Origin: Pardosa pseudoannulata
Lineage: Eukaryota > Arthropoda > Arachnida > Araneae > Lycosidae
Assembly (NCBI GenBank): GCA_032207245.1
Contig: CM063502.1
Location: forward strand, 114,520,197 to 114,584,196
Reading direction: 5' to 3'
Length of the DNA: 64,000 bases
Position 1 is the first letter of the stretch; each line of letters opens with the position of its first letter. The notes under the pieces are model-generated. The model ran no database searches and was not told the origin of the DNA. It was given only the letters and a program-made list of their open reading frames with translations. Both the position numbers and the translations under genes were made by a program. Shown here piece by piece: positions 1 to 13,507 of the stretch.

Positions 1-424
1 AAAAAATTAAAAATTATTTCAAATACTTTAACAATATTTTTTTCACTATATATTATGAAGTAAAACTTAAGGATGCAACAATATTCGAGCATAATTTTTG
101 ATACAATCGGAGCTTTTTAACTTTGGTGATTTTGAATTAAAATTTTTGAGTTTCGCTGTCAAGAGAGTTTATGGACAACATGACTGCGTTTCTATACAGT
201 GCAAAAACATATGTTTTTCCAAAAAAAGATATAGTTTATTTTTTAATTTGTCTTTAACTATATCCTGTTTGATTAAAGAGACTTTAATAATTTAAAGAAA
301 TACATAGTAATTATGAGTGTTAATTAATAGCATACTTTGACTGTCTATCACTATTTTAAATAAGCTGTTATAGAACATTTAAATATCGTTATGGAAATGG
401 ATTACTTTTAAGTAATATACTTTA

Positions 425-427
<3 letters not shown>
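1..427. other. AT-rich sequence, nothing recognised
   Basis: No reading frame with coding character, no RNA gene and no repeat could be recognised. Short ORFs here look random. Confidence 0.6.
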
Positions 428-678
<251 letters not shown>

Positions 679-2150
679 ATTCGAAAATGAGAAAAAAGTT
701 GTTAGAAAACAAGGAGAGGGGAGGAGGAAATGAGAGAAAGAAAGAAAGAAAACCAAATATCAGGTATTATCCGTCGTAGTTCTAACTCCGTTAAGGTTCG
801 GAAAAAAAAAAATCATAAATTTAAAAAAAAAAGGAAAAATTTTTCCCAAAATGAATAAAATGAAAAAAGAGCACCCCCTTTTTAATGGCTTCCCTAGATT
901 GTGAATTATGAGCTGTAGCCAAGAATCTTGCCTGATTATTAGTAATATACTTATGTTAAAGTGATTTCATTAATTATTTCAAAAGTGCACTTTAAATGAA
1001 ATTACTTCTCAAGTATCCCTTTCATACCTAATTTCATCAATTTTACACTAGAATAAAACTTAGGTGTTATGCCCATTTACGTAAATTACTAATTGAAATA
1101 AAAATACATTGAAAATATCTATTTATCTCGTATGAAATGTTTAGAATAGTTCCTTACAGTTCAGAAAGGACAGAATGTATGTTTCAATATATTCTAATTT
1201 AACTTTTTTTATTATTATTCTGTAAGACAGTGGTTTTCAAACTGGGTTTAGCGAAACCTTGGCTGAAAGTGTAAACAAACATAAAATCCCTAGACTGTTC
1301 TAGTCATAAGGGAAGCTTCTGTACTGTTATAATATTCTCAGACTTAATTGGATTTTTCTTCAATTTCGCATAAGAAAAATTATCTGATTCATTACTTTAA
1401 AACAATACATTGTTAGGGAATGCATGCAATGTTATTATAATTTTATGTTAACTATATTCATATCTCTGAGTATTTAACAATTAGAGTTCAATTAGAACCA
1501 ATATACAACTCCAAAATGCCTTGAACCTAATTATTTCTTTTGCAATTTTTAAAGTGGGTATATACCTGCCAGATTGCTTTCCTATCGTTCAATGTTAACT
1601 TATAAAAAAAAATAAATAAAATTCCCTCAGGCTAGCTCGCATTTTAAGCATTCTTTAAAAAATATATCACGTGATTGAACAGCAAATTCGCTAAGATGCT
1701 ATATTTCCCGATTTTTGAATTTATGCCTGTTAAATATTCTTATTTACGTTTGAAAAAGAGTATACCGAAACTACTCAATTTAAAATTAAATATATTTTTA
1801 CCGATGTTTTTTAAAGGGAATGATAGCATCCTAGAGAATTAGCTGTTCTATCACGTGGTATAGTTTATTGAAAGAATTTTTAAAATGTGAGGTGGCAAGT
1901 GGAATTTTATTTTTCTCATAGGTTAACATGGAGCGAGACAAAATCAGTATAGCCGATACAGACCCCCCCCCCATAACTCATAAATGTATAGATCATTTAA
2001 CAGCGAAGTAATGTACTTGAAAAGGAAAAAAAAAAAAGAAAGAGTTTAAGTTTCATTGGGATACAAACAAAAATTGTGGTATATATGACAGCTTTAAGCC
2101 TAATAAGTGTTAATAAGCTTTAAGTGTCCCAATGCATGAAGTATATTTCA
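679..2150. other. Intergenic, no gene seen
   Basis: AT-rich sequence with homopolymer runs (a C8 run near 1965, several A runs). No exon-like ORF, RNA gene or transposon terminus recognised. Confidence 0.55.
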
Positions 2151-2430
2151 TAGGAATAATAAAAAGGAAATATTAATTATAAAATTTCAAATACTCACAC
2201 GATTAAGTAAATTATCTTTAAAACAGAAAGTTTAAGAGAGGAGCTATTGTATCTTATGCCTAAGCTGTGGGAAGACATGGCCGGTCCGAGGTACAAAGGT
2301 TGAATTGTCCAAATATTTGTTATCTACACTCATGTATAGGTAAAATTAAAGTAACAGATGTAGGATTAATACATTTTTAATAGCATCTGATGTATTGGTA
2401 AAAATCAATGGGGTTTAAAACACGAAAAAA
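2151..2430. repeat. Interspersed repeat, copy 1
   Basis: About 280 bp closely matching 2617-2900, including the shared strings ACATGGCCGGTCCGAGGTAC and GGATTAATACATTTTTAATA. The two are direct repeats about 466 bp apart. A more diverged third copy lies near 57,350-57,555. No terminal inverted repeat or tRNA-like promoter was recognised, so the class is unknown. Confidence 0.85.
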
Positions 2431-2616
2431 AAATTTTTAAGCAGTAATTGGACCAGCTTCTTGGTGTTACCACAGTTTAGGCCCAAGATATAACAGATCC
2501 TATTTTAAACTTTTATCTTTTTTTCTTATTCTTTTGCTTTTATTATAAAGGAATCCCTTATTCGGGCAAGCGTTTAAATTTTCATAAGTAATATTTCTTT
2601 TTTCTGTTCTATTTAA

Positions 2617-2900
2617 TAGGAATAATAAAAATGAAATATTACTTATAAAATTTCAAATACTTACACGGTTAAGCAAATTATCTTTAAAACAGAAAGTTTA
2701 ATATTGGGAGCTATTGTACCTTGTACTAATCTGTGGTAAAACATGGCCGGTCCGAGGTACGAAGGTTGGATTGTCCAAATATTTGTTATCTACCCTTGTC
2801 TCTACGTAAAATTAAAGTAACAGATTTAGGATTAATACATTTTTAATAGCATCTGATATACTGGTAAAAATCATGGGGATCAAAACATGACAAAAAAAAA
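2617..2900. repeat. Interspersed repeat, copy 2
   Basis: Same orientation as copy 1 at 2151-2430, with scattered substitutions. The 186 bp between the copies does not repeat. Confidence 0.85.
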
Positions 2901-3454
2901 CCTAATGTGAACCCACACCACAAGATTTCTTTGTACTCCTATTTTTTTATTGATATATATTTTTTATTCTGTATCATGCGTCATCAGAATCATCATTTTC
3001 ACATTCTCTTTAAGTTTCAAAATAGGTTTCGTTTCTTAAGGTAACCGTGAAGTTTGAGCAGAAGTAGTGCCTTCTGGTGGAGAACTGCAGGATTAATATT
3101 CGTTGCATTGAAATTTTTCGTTTTATGGATATTTCGATTTAATACGATATTTTTGCGATTATAATGCATCCTTTACTTCATATCAGGAAGGAAAAACAGT
3201 ACAAATTTAAAATTATTTTCTGAAATAAGTTTTTATTTTTCTTTTCTATTGAGGGAATTTCATAATGCATTGTTTCAAATGTTTAAAAATCATTGTTACA
3301 ATTGCATATGAATACGTTGTATTTCGGTAATATTATTGTAGTTTGGTAGCGTTAATGTCTATTATATCAAGATTTTTCTTTTTATATAATGCAGATTGTA
3401 ATAAAAGATGGTTTAAAAAAAGAAAGATACAGTTATTTTTAATGACTTGAGAAA

Positions 3455-3610
3455 TATGTCAAGTTGTTATTAGTAATAATTATACTGTATGTAGGGATAA
3501 AAATTATATTCATTATAAGAAGATAGATATTAAAAATCCGCTTTTGTTTCACATTCTTAGATATGTATTATAATTTCAGGTAATATAAGTAGCGAAATTT
3601 CAGGCTTGAC
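3455..3610. repeat. Local duplication, copy 1
   Basis: About 150 bp matching 3805-3955, with shared blocks around ATATTCATTATAAG and GATATTAAAAATCC. A diverged direct duplication with a period of about 350 bp; non-coding. Confidence 0.8.
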
Positions 3611-3804
3611 TAGTCTTAAATAATGTTCCAAAGTTATATAGTTCGAAGGGTGCCCCAATTGTTAAAAAAAAAAAACACTGTAAATAGTTAATAGCAAAGG
3701 TGAATTATTGATGAATTTCAAAGAGATATTGTAGTTAGAAATGTATTTGAAATATTTGAAATATTCATAAAACACAAAATTTCTGTTTTGTAAAACATTT
3801 CAAG

Positions 3805-3955
3805 TCATTACTAATAATAATTGTATTGTATGTTGGGACAAAATTATATTCATTATAAGAGAATAGATATTAAAAATCCACTTTTGTTTCTCATTTTTAG
3901 TTATATATTATAATTTAAAGTAATAGATGTATCGAATTTTCAGACATGACTGAAA
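3805..3955. repeat. Local duplication, copy 2
   Basis: Second copy of the unit at 3455-3610, same orientation. Confidence 0.8.
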
Positions 3956-5021
3956 TTTCTAGATTTGAATCTCATGGATTTATGAAAGATAACTAAGATC
4001 GAGTCACGAAAAGAGTGTTTTAGAATTCATATCCTTACAAAGCATATAATTATTACCATAATAGACAATTTCATTACTGCTAACAACTATTTAAATTGTT
4101 GAAATAAAATTTTTTGGAATTTTTGAATGTTTGGAACATTTTAGGTGCATTTTTACTGTCATATATCTTTGAAATTTATTGATTTTTTTTTTAATAATTA
4201 GAGTATGAAGCAAATGCTAGTTCATATAAAAACTAAAAAATAACTATTTTTAGTTCATATAATGAACTAAAAATAATTATATTTTGTTTGAAAAAATGGA
4301 TATTTTAACTGTTAATTTTTTATCTTATTTTTTCTTCGAGTACTTACGATAACGACTAACATTTATAATGAGGTCTAAAAGGTGTTCAATAAATAAAAAC
4401 GACCATATTATACATAAAATGAATGGAACATTTTCAATAAATCTACTTCTCAAACAATTATTAATTAATAAGTATTCATATTTTATTACGAAATTGTTTC
4501 ACTTTTACATAAATATATTACTAACAACATTAAAATTTCAAGTAGGTTCATAAAAAAAAACCGAAATAAATTAATAGTTTTAGGCAAATATAGCCTTACT
4601 TTGATCCAAGTGTAGGTTTTTTGACGTTAACAATATTTACATAAAGTAGTTATACACATACTTCATTCGGAAAGAAATATATTTATTAGATTTTATGTTT
4701 TATTATGTATATAGCCATCAAGTTCAGTCATACGAAAATCAAAGGAAAAAATATTTTTGAATTGATATGCTTAAAACACGATTTAAAAAAAATTATATCA
4801 AGCGATAAATTTGGCACCTGGTCCCCACCCCTTAAAAAGATATAGGGGGTGGTGACTTGATCTGAGGTTATTAGCCTTTTCTGTGGTTTGAGAGAAAGAT
4901 CAATTTTTCAGTCCTTTCTGTTCCCGCCGTTCGTTCTAATGCACAGATTTCCGATCTGTGTAAATCATCTATCCTGTGGCCTCCTGTCATCTATCAACAG
5001 GAGTCAGAAGCAGAAATTCTT
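3956..5021. other. Intergenic, with small palindromes
   Basis: No gene seen. An imperfect palindrome lies at 4242-4278 (17-bp arms, one mismatch, 3-nt spacer). Two short stems lie at 4942-4960 (CACAGAT/ATCTGTG) and near 4980-5003 (CTCCTGT/ACAGGAG). The stretch from about 4815 to 5020 is less AT-rich and may be an old repeat. Confidence 0.5.
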
Positions 5022-5062
5022 TTAACCCTTTCCGGCACGCTACACTTTAAAATAGGAATTTT

Positions 5063-5105
<43 letters not shown>
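5022..5105. repeat. Possible piggyBac-type terminus followed by a 41-nt A run
   Basis: TTAA is followed by CCCTTTCCGG, like the TTAA-CCCCTTCCGG termini of the two piggyBac-like elements in this window. A run of about 41 A follows at 5065-5105. No matching opposite end was found nearby, so this could be a broken element or coincidence. A short palindrome (GTGTCC/GGACAC) lies near 5186-5202. Confidence 0.35.
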
Positions 5106-5107
<2 letters not shown>

Positions 5108-6322
5108 TAAGCAGTCTATTTAGGCTTAGGAGACTCCAAAGTTATAATTTTGTGAAAATTGCATAAGCCGTTCCAATTTTGTGGGTGTGTCCGGAGTGGA
5201 CACATTGTGCGTTAGAGCTTCGATAGGTGAGCATTGCTGTAAAGCACGTATTACAGTAAAATATTTTGCCCAAAATATAAGTATAATAGTATAATCATAT
5301 ATAATAGTATAATATTATAATAAGTATAAGTATAATAGTATAATTAATAGTATAATCTGATCTCCAAAGTAGATTTAGCATTACCCAGGGTGCACCATGG
5401 GAAGGAATGTTACTCTACCCCCCCCCCCTTGAAAAATTAAATTAAAAAATAATAAATTCTTGATTAAAGAGACTCCATTTATAAACTGAGTCTATCTCGA
5501 AAGGCTTCTAAAAGTTTTTCTACAAGAAAAAAAGTAATAAGTGATAAAAAGTTACAAATTTTTGATTTAGAATAGAAATACTCTGTCGGTATATTGTACC
5601 GAAGAGATTTTCTAATTTTTATCTTAAATGATCGGTAAAAAGGGTTTTCTAATATGAGTTAATAAGGGTTTCCTATTAGGAAAACCTTTTTACAGACTAA
5701 ATAAAACTAAAGTTTTGCTACTTTTTTCTCAGTTTTTACTGTTTTACTTTTGTGATATTTGGAAAATTCCAAAAGTTTTATATGAGGATGGAATGACTGC
5801 GAGAAAGAAGGGTGGGGTGGGTTACAGATGAAAGAATTAAAAAAAAAAAACATACAGTGTACTCAAAGGAAAGATTTTATACTTATATTAATGTTTTACA
5901 CTGGTATAAATAATATCTTAACAATTCCTGGTAATGAGAAAAAAATCAAACACAAACCAAATGTTTTGTGTTTGTACTTCAGGAGGTGTTTTGCATTTTG
6001 CTTTTACTTCAAGAAATCTGAGACATCCACTTTTCAGGCTTGTGCTACCAAATGTTTACATAACTACTGTCAAACTCCGATTTAACGTTACATTGAGACA
6101 CTTCCAATCTCGTAAAGCGCTAGATGTGTAAGTGAACAAATTTTCCGTTTAGGACTTATGATGAACATCTTTTGAAGCGACAATTTATTATAACGCTAAC
6201 TATGCTTCCTAGGCATCAGCAAAAGATGTGTGATTTTAAAAGAATGTCTTTTCTTCTATTTCCTTTGATTAGACACGCATTTAAAATTAACTTGAAAAAA
6301 GTAATCTATGGTTTTTCTTTTC

Positions 6323-6365
6323 ATGGAAATTGAACTTAATAGGAAATATTAAGTTCAATTTCCAT
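6323..6365. repeat. Perfect 19-bp hairpin
   Basis: ATGGAAATTGAACTTAATA (6323-6341) is followed by a 5-nt loop and its exact reverse complement (6347-6365). It has no coding context. It could be a tiny foldback remnant or a transcribed hairpin. Confidence 0.85.
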
Positions 6366-6755
6366 CAACGAAATTTTAAATTTTCAACAAATTAAAGTCT
6401 TTTTGAAATGCTAGTGTTTAAGTGTTCTCTATTTATGCCTTAAAAAATTCCTTTCTATATATTAATCAGGAATCTCTAGTATATGCCGAAAACAAGATTA
6501 TATCAAGGATAGCTCTAGCAGTTTAGTCACCCTAGACATTTGCCTGATAAGGCGCCCCTGGCCATATTAGGCAAAAAGGGAATCCCAATTGAAATTTTAA
6601 AACTAATTTAAATTCGAGGTTTACCAAATCTTGATTTTTAAGAATTTTACTTTTTTATCAATAAATGTGGCAAATAGAGAGAAGAATTTCTCAAAGTTAA
6701 ATTTGCATATATCAACAATTTATCTCATTTAATAACTATTGTTATATTGGGGGGT

Positions 6756-6833
6756 GTCGGCATTTTACTTTTCTGTTGGGGTGGCAAAATTACCACCCCA
6801 AAAAGCAGGCAGTGCCGACTTGGCACTGCCTGC
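6756..6833. repeat. Cluster of nested short hairpins
   Basis: Three overlapping stems: 6756-6762 with 6813-6819 (GTCGGCA/TGCCGAC), 6776-6784 with 6793-6801 (TTGGGGTGG/CCACCCCAA), and 6805-6816 with 6822-6833 (GCAGGCAGTGCC/GGCACTGCCTGC). The sequence is GC-richer than its surroundings. It may be a foldback element end; no protein is supported. Confidence 0.75.
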
Positions 6834-7184
6834 ATGCTTTTTTAAATGGAAATATAAGACCGAAAAGGACACTAATAGCAAAAGAGATGCTACCTTTGTA
6901 AATGTTGCTCTTACTCGTTGCATATTGATGTAGTGCTGCCACCTATTGACGTTTAAAACAACCAAGTAAATTTTAAATATAGGCTAGTGAGATTAAAAAA
7001 TATTAAATTAGGTTGTAATAAGAGGGCTGTAGGTAATTGTATTAAGTAGGCAGTTTCCTTTTTTTAAATGTCAAAGAAAATTAATATTTAAAATATGATT
7101 GATACTTTATTTAATATTTTATATAATTTCTAGAAAGTACATTTTAAATATTAATTGAAGTACCCACTGTTCCCTGAGCATTTA

Positions 7185-7186
<2 letters not shown>

Positions 7187-7230
<44 letters not shown>
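7187..7230. repeat. (TG)n microsatellite
   Basis: Uninterrupted TG dinucleotide tract of roughly 20 units. Confidence 0.95.
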
Positions 7231-7231
<1 letters not shown>

Positions 7232-8148
7232 GACATCAGAATTTCCAGACGCTTCATTTCTAAAATTTCTGAGAGCAACTATGAAGAGTCAAAGACATAG
7301 CAAACATATCGTATTGAAAATGCCATTTTTATTTTATATGCTAACCAGCGTACAGGTTCATAATACAGATAGCTAGATGGCGAGATTTCTCAAGGTGCGT
7401 TGATATGTAGACTTCAAAAGCTATGGTGAGGTACATTTATCTCTCAGTATGGCATGGCTTGTATGAAATCCAAGCCTAAATTGGGGATTCCTGTAACTGT
7501 CTATGCGTTTTCTTAACATCAAGAATACATTTAATCCCCGTTCAGAGAAAAATGAGTTTAGAATTTAACAACTCAACTCACGCTTAATTTGGCATTACAT
7601 AAATACATACATGCATACATACAAGAGCATCAACAGAAAATAAGATTGCCTCTCCTTAACCTCCTTCCTAGTTATTGCTTATATTTTGATATTTAGTAAC
7701 ATATCAGGTTAATTTTATTTATTTATTTTTTTGGGGGTGGGGGATACAGATAACATTTGTCTCTAAGGTATTCTCTGTATTAGCAGTGCTTACATAAATT
7801 GTTCAAAATTAAAATGCTATAGTATACCAGGCAGATATTGACTGAGAAAAGATCCCTTCTCTCATATACCTCGATTAATTTATTTTTTTATATGGTCAAA
7901 GTGTGAAGATTTCTTATTTTTTAAAGCGAATAATCTGCAAATGGTTGTTATTTATATAGTAAATTATTAAACAGGATTGTCATACTGCAGGTAACGAGTG
8001 AAAGAAAAATATGAACTTTTATAAGGAAACAAGAATGTTGTTTTAATAGTGCTGCCATCTATTGACAGTAATATGAACTATATATTATTAATTTTATAGC
8101 TAATTTTTAATCCAGTTTGGTTTGGATTGGAGTAGTATTATTTACTCT

Positions 8149-8300
8149 TTCGCTACATGAGGGATGATGAGTCTGGTATATACTGCTTAAAACCGATTCC
8201 GAACGGCTACGAACATCCATGCCATGAATGGGATTCGAATCGAACTGCTCCGGTACCGAAGAGTAGGGCTCTACTATTCGGCTATCGTTTGGCATTTATC
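8149..8300 (-). mobile_element. tRNA-derived SINE
   Basis: On the minus strand the 5' part has a tRNA-like A box (GATAGCCGAATAG) and a B-box-like GATTCGAATCCC. The body shares words such as GCAGTA and CGTAGCC with copies at 48,737-48,890 and 63,705-63,872. The plus-strand ORFs here are translations of SINE sequence, not genes. Confidence 0.75.
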
Positions 8301-9136
8301 TATCTATCTATGTATCTATCGTGGGGCCTTAGACAGTTTCTTTTAACTGGTTCTCACTCTTTTCCACTAGAAATATGTAAATCAATATGTAATATATGTA
8401 ATATATGTAATGTATATGTAATCGAAATATGTAAATCAATAAATATAACAAATCTTAAGTTGTTATTAATAAGAAATACTTAATATACTAATTAATATTA
8501 ATGTAATTTAATATATGTCTTGATTAAAGCACGGACTGACAAGGCCGTAACCCGGCCTCCCAACTTTTATGGCCTCAGAATTTATGCATTATTTTTAAAA
8601 CTTAAGTTATTTAATTAACTGAATTAAAAATCCTTCTGCTTAGTTCTTCAAGTAACTTTTCATGAAACTTTACTCAGAAAGTTATATAAAAGCAATTTGC
8701 AGTTTTTATTCTTACTGGAAACTATAAAAATCAAATGTCAAATTTATAAGTTTTTGGTACTTATAAATTTCTTCGTAACATCATGTAAAGAAAGTTGTTA
8801 TAATTTGTACAAAATGATTGAACACTATACTAAACTTGTGTGGGGCCCCGAATAAATAACAGGCTCTGGGTTCAACTTTGTCTTGATCGGGCCCTGTATA
8901 CAGAATTAAATTTTAAATTTTCTAGAAAGCTTTGAAAGATTTGTTTATAAATTATAAAAGATTGAAGTTTATTTTATTAAATGTCTAACAAAAACAAATA
9001 TGTATATACGGATAAACTTTATTTAAATATTCTGCTTTCTAGTCTTTAATTCAACAAAATTAACAATTATTTCAGATTAGTTAATATTATCTAAGGCATT
9101 TTAATCGATGCATAAAATTTCATTTTTATTGACTGA
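8301..9136. other. Intergenic, possible old DNA-transposon remnant
   Basis: Two GC-richer patches, about 8530-8575 and 8835-8895, contain GGCC-rich strings resembling hAT ends, including GGGCCCTG. Terminal repeats and a target duplication could not be matched, so no element is called. A short ATGTAATAT-type tandem stretch lies at about 8375-8440. Confidence 0.35.
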
Positions 9137-10980
9137 GTTTCGTAAATTATTTTTTACACATTTTTAATGCTAAGAATGACTTATTACCAGTTACATTTGA
9201 TATAGGCAAAGTTAAATATATTTGTAATAATTTTTCTATAATTAGAAATGTGGATGCTATTTTTAAAAAAGCATATACGTAAATGATCTTTAGTTAAAAA
9301 ATATATAAATGATGAAAAAGTTCCAAAAATATTATATAAGCTGTTTTCTTTGAAAGTGGTACAAGTTCATTCTATATTGTATGGAGATATTTGAGGTTTT
9401 GTATTTAGATGGTTTGGAAAATATAGGTATATGTATGATTAACTAAGTTTCATAAATAATGTTTTACACATTTTAAAACTGAAAATGACTTTTTACCAGT
9501 TACATTTGATGTAGGCAAAGTTAAATATGTTTGCAATAATTTTTTTGAAATTTGGAAATGTCAATACTGTTTTTGAAAAACATGTATGCAAATGATTTTC
9601 CGTTTTGAAAAAAGTATAAATAACAAAAGAGTTCCGAAATTATTATATAAGTCTTTTCTTTGAAAGCAGTGTAAGTGTATTTTATATCGTATGGAGATAT
9701 TTAACGGTTAGTATTTGGATGGTTTGGGAAATATAGGTATATATATGATTGACTCAGCTAGTTTCATAAATAATATTTTACACATTTTATACTGAGAATG
9801 ACTTCTCGCTAGTTACATTTGATGTAGATGAAGTTAAATATGTTTGCAATGATTTTTTGAAATTTGAAAATGTCAATACTGTTTTTGTAAAAACATATAT
9901 GCAAATGATTTTCCGTTTTTAAAAAAGTATAAACAAGAAAGAGTTCCTAAACTATTATTTAAGTCGTTTTCTTCGAAAGCGGTGTAAGTCCATTTTGTAT
10001 TGTATGAAGATATTTAACGATTTGTATTTGGATTGTTTGGAAAATATAGGCATATGTATGATTGACTAAGTTTCATAAATAATTTTTTACACATTTTAAT
10101 ACTGAGAATGACTTCTTGCCAGTTACATTTGATGTAGGTGAACTTAAATATGTTTAAAAAATTTCTTGAAATTTGGAAATGTCAATACTACTTTTGAAAA
10201 ACATATATGCAAATGATTTTCCGTTTTGAAAAAAGTATAAACAACAAAAGAGTTCCGAAATTATTATATAAGTATTTTCTTTGAAAGTCGTGGAAGTTCA
10301 TTCTTTATTGTATGGAGATATTTAAGGTTTTTTTATTTTGATGGTTTAGAAAATATAGGTATATGTATGATTGACTAAGTTTCATAAATAATTTTTTGCA
10401 CATTTTAAAACCAAGAATGACTTTTCGCCAGTTACATTTGATGTAGGCGAAGTTAAATATGTTTGCAATAATTTCTTTTAAATTTGGAAATGTCAATACT
10501 GTTTTTGAAAAACATATATGCAAATGATTTTCCGTTTCTAAAAAAGTATAAACAACAGAGTTCCGGAGCTATTATATAAGTCTTTTCTTTGAAAACGGTG
10601 TAAGTTCATTCCATATTGTGTGGAGATATTAAACAGTTTGTATTAGGATGGCTTGGAAAATATAGGTATATGTATGATTTTCTCAGTTTCATAAATAATA
10701 TTTTACACATTTTAATACTGAGAATGTCTTCTCGCCAGTTACATTTGGTGTAGGTGAAATTAAATATGTTTGCAATAATTTTTTGAAATTTGGAAATGTC
10801 AATACTATTTTGAAAAAGCATATATGCAAATGATTTTCCGTTTCTAAAAAAGTATAAACAACAGAGTTCCGGAGCTATTATATAAGTCGTTTTCTTTGAA
10901 AACGGTGTAAGTCCATTCTGTATTGTATGGAGATATTTAACGGTTTGTATTTGGATGATTTAGAAAATATAGGTATATGT
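9137..10980. repeat. Tandem array, six units of about 310 bp
   Basis: Units begin with GTTTCATAAATAAT-like sequence at about 9137, 9447, 9761, 10,070, 10,379 and 10,686. They share blocks such as CCAGTTACATTTGATGTAGG, TGCAAATGATTTTCCGTTT and GAGTTCCGAAATTATTATAT. Spacing is 307-314 bp and the first unit is the most diverged. ORFs inside it on the minus strand are repeat translations. No coding function is apparent. Confidence 0.95.
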
Positions 10981-11047
10981 TAATGCGCTCGTTTTATGTA
11001 TTTTAAATATTAAATTGATTTAAGCTTGAAATGTGATAGTTTTTAAA

Positions 11048-11775
11048 GTACAATAGAAGCTTGATTATTTAAGCTTCGATTAACCGAGGTTTCTGGTATC
11101 TGAGTCAATTTATTTTCTGGATATCTTATGATATATATGATATCATAATATCTTATATTGTGATATATATAATAATAATTATGTAATATACATAGTGTTA
11201 TTAAATATGGGGATGAATAGTTTCGCAAACGTTTTATATTTATTAAAGTATAGTTATAAGAGAAATTTTATATAAATATAGAGTTAAATTAAAATGATTC
11301 AATCTCTTAAATAAAGGAATTAACTTTACAAGATAATTTAAGTTAATATGCTAGATACGTGTTTCTTTTAACTTTTAGAATTAATAATTTTTCACTGAAT
11401 GAGCCGAGTAAAAGACCACAATTTTCAATTCGTTGTCCCAGCTACAGTCTCTTTAGACCTAAAAGCACTTAATTTCCAAGGAACATTACCCCTTGAGAAG
11501 TCAACAAAGAACCATGTTTTGTGTTTGGGGGCCCTGTCGTTCCACTATGTACTCACTTGAAATAATATATATTAAATTTCAATAATAAAATATTTTCTTC
11601 AACTTTGTGCTATTTTTGAAAATGAATTTTTCATTACCTAACTTTGTACGTATAGTGAAAGAAATTTTACGCAACACAAATTTAAAATACACAGTTTCTA
11701 TTAACCAAGATTTCCAATATCCAAGGTACTAATGGTCCCAATTAGTTCGGATAATGAAGTACTTACAGTACTAGT
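11048..11775. mobile_element. Possible pogo/Tigger-like remnant
   Basis: The left part (TTCGATTAACCGAGGTTTCT) and right part (AGTTCGGATAATGAAGTACT, with TATTAACCAAGATTTCC just before it) resemble the 'follow the gradient of ATTATCCGA' style of pogo/Tigger ends. Inverted similarity between the ends is only partial and no transposase was seen. Weak call. Confidence 0.3.
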
Positions 11776-11777
11776 TA

Positions 11778-12122
11778 AAAGAATGTAATATAATTATATA
11801 GTATAATTTTTTAATTTAATATTATATCTTGTGGAAAGTGGAGTTTCCCCTTTCAAAGTAATTATATATGTAATTTCATTAACTACGTAAATTTAAATTG
11901 ATAAAATGATGATTCATACGTTTTATGCTACTTTTTAACTATTAAATTAATTACGTTTATAATATTATCATTTTAAAAATATGAGTTAAAAGAACGTAGT
12001 ATAATTTTTGAACTAAATATTATGTCCTCGCGGAAAGTGAGTGAGCTTTCACCACTTTTATAGTAATTAAATATGGAATTTCATTAACTACGTAAATTTA
12101 TATTGACAAAATGATGAATATT
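11778..12122. repeat. Local duplication, period about 207 bp
   Basis: Copies at about 11,778-11,920 and 11,988-12,122 share TTTCATTAACTACGTAAATT and a preceding GGAAAGTG-containing stretch. Diverged direct repeat; non-coding. Confidence 0.8.
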
Positions 12123-13401
12123 TTGGAAGATTTTTCCTGGGAACTATTTATAGATGAAAAGTTCATAGCAGATTGCATTCATCGTTATCATTAACTAATT
12201 TTTTTTTCAAAATCAAAATATAGCGCATATTGTTATGTAGCCCCCTGCAGGCATAATATGTAATTCAATAAGCTCATATTGATTTCTATAAATTTTGACG
12301 TCATAAACGAGAAAAATTACTTTCAAAATTTTCCACTTTACAAAGTACGAATGTTATGATCTGACTCTTAAAGACCACTCATAGTTGCTGAGAATTTAAA
12401 AATAAAATCATTTATGCCTCTTGAGAAAATATTACTAATAGAAAATATAGTTAATTCAACTACTGAAGAATACAAATTTCAATAAAAACAGTAGATCAGA
12501 CGTGAAATACCATGAACAATATTTTGAAAAATGTAGGAATTAATTCTTTCGCTTTCTCAAAATCAATCTGGAGTGGGTTAAGAACTATTGTAAGCATTTA
12601 CCAATTTACTATTTATTTCTACTCTTCTAAAGTAATGAAATCAACAACAACAAAACAGAACTAAAGTAGAATTTGGAAATACGGATTGTTGTTCATGAAT
12701 TAAAGAAAAAAAATGTTGGATTTCCCCTAATTTTATCGAATAAACGATTCCTATCCTTCCAAAAAATAAGAATAAAATAAAATACAAACAGAAAATTCCG
12801 AAAGTTAAATCGAGAATTTGTCCGCAAAAATTATCTGAGATCAGCTGAAAATATTAGAATTCAATTCTTGAAATGTGGTTGCCATAGAAATGGCACGTAA
12901 AGTTTCCTTCAAGCTTCGAAGGAAAAATATTTCAACTGAGGGATTTTTACTGGGATTTTTAATGACTATTTACTTTTCGTCCGACGTCATTCTTGTTTTT
13001 AAGATGATTTATTTTATCAGATAGAAAAAAAAAATTTTAGTAAGATTTTGAGGTAAAAGAAAGATATTGAAAAAAATATAGTATTGCAAGAGACTCGCAT
13101 AAAGATCATTAAAATATAGATCAAACAGACACCTAACAGTAATTAAAAAACTATCTCGTTTAAAAACAATAAAGAGCCTTAATGCATTTTGGCCTTGGGT
13201 AGGTCAGTGTTGATTAGAAAGCCCTCGGCTTCAGGCCCAGTCATTCCTCTACAGATCATTACATTGTACGTAAAATCTCTAGGACCAATATTCTTCTTGA
13301 TTGGTAAGTTATAATAGCAATACTACTAATAATAATAATATAATTTTAATTTTAATTTTAATTATAATAGTGATGAAGGTGACGACAGGTGCAACAGTAA
13401 C

Positions 13402-13436
<35 letters not shown>

Positions 13437-13466
13437 TTTATAATAATAATAATAATAATAATAATT

Positions 13467-13507
<41 letters not shown>

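Larger units (their letters stand above)
5106..8148. other. Intergenic, no gene seen
   Basis: AT-rich sequence without convincing coding exons. It contains the hairpins and the (TG)n tract listed separately. A short motif, TAGTGCTGCCAYCTATTGAC, occurs at about 6931 and 8047, suggesting fragments of one repeat family. Confidence 0.5.

Noticed and set aside
5022..5400. A complete piggyBac element starting at TTAACCCTTTCCGG
   Set aside because: No inverted counterpart followed by TTAA was found within the next few hundred bases.
10305..10821. Two similar 71-72-codon minus-strand ORFs starting MHICFSKTVLTF and MLFQNSIDIS
   Set aside because: Both fall in the 310-bp tandem array and are similar only because the units are similar; other units have stops in this frame.
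9100..10980. CRISPR-like array
   Set aside because: Units of 307-314 bp repeat throughout with no short repeat/unique spacer alternation, and the DNA is eukaryotic.
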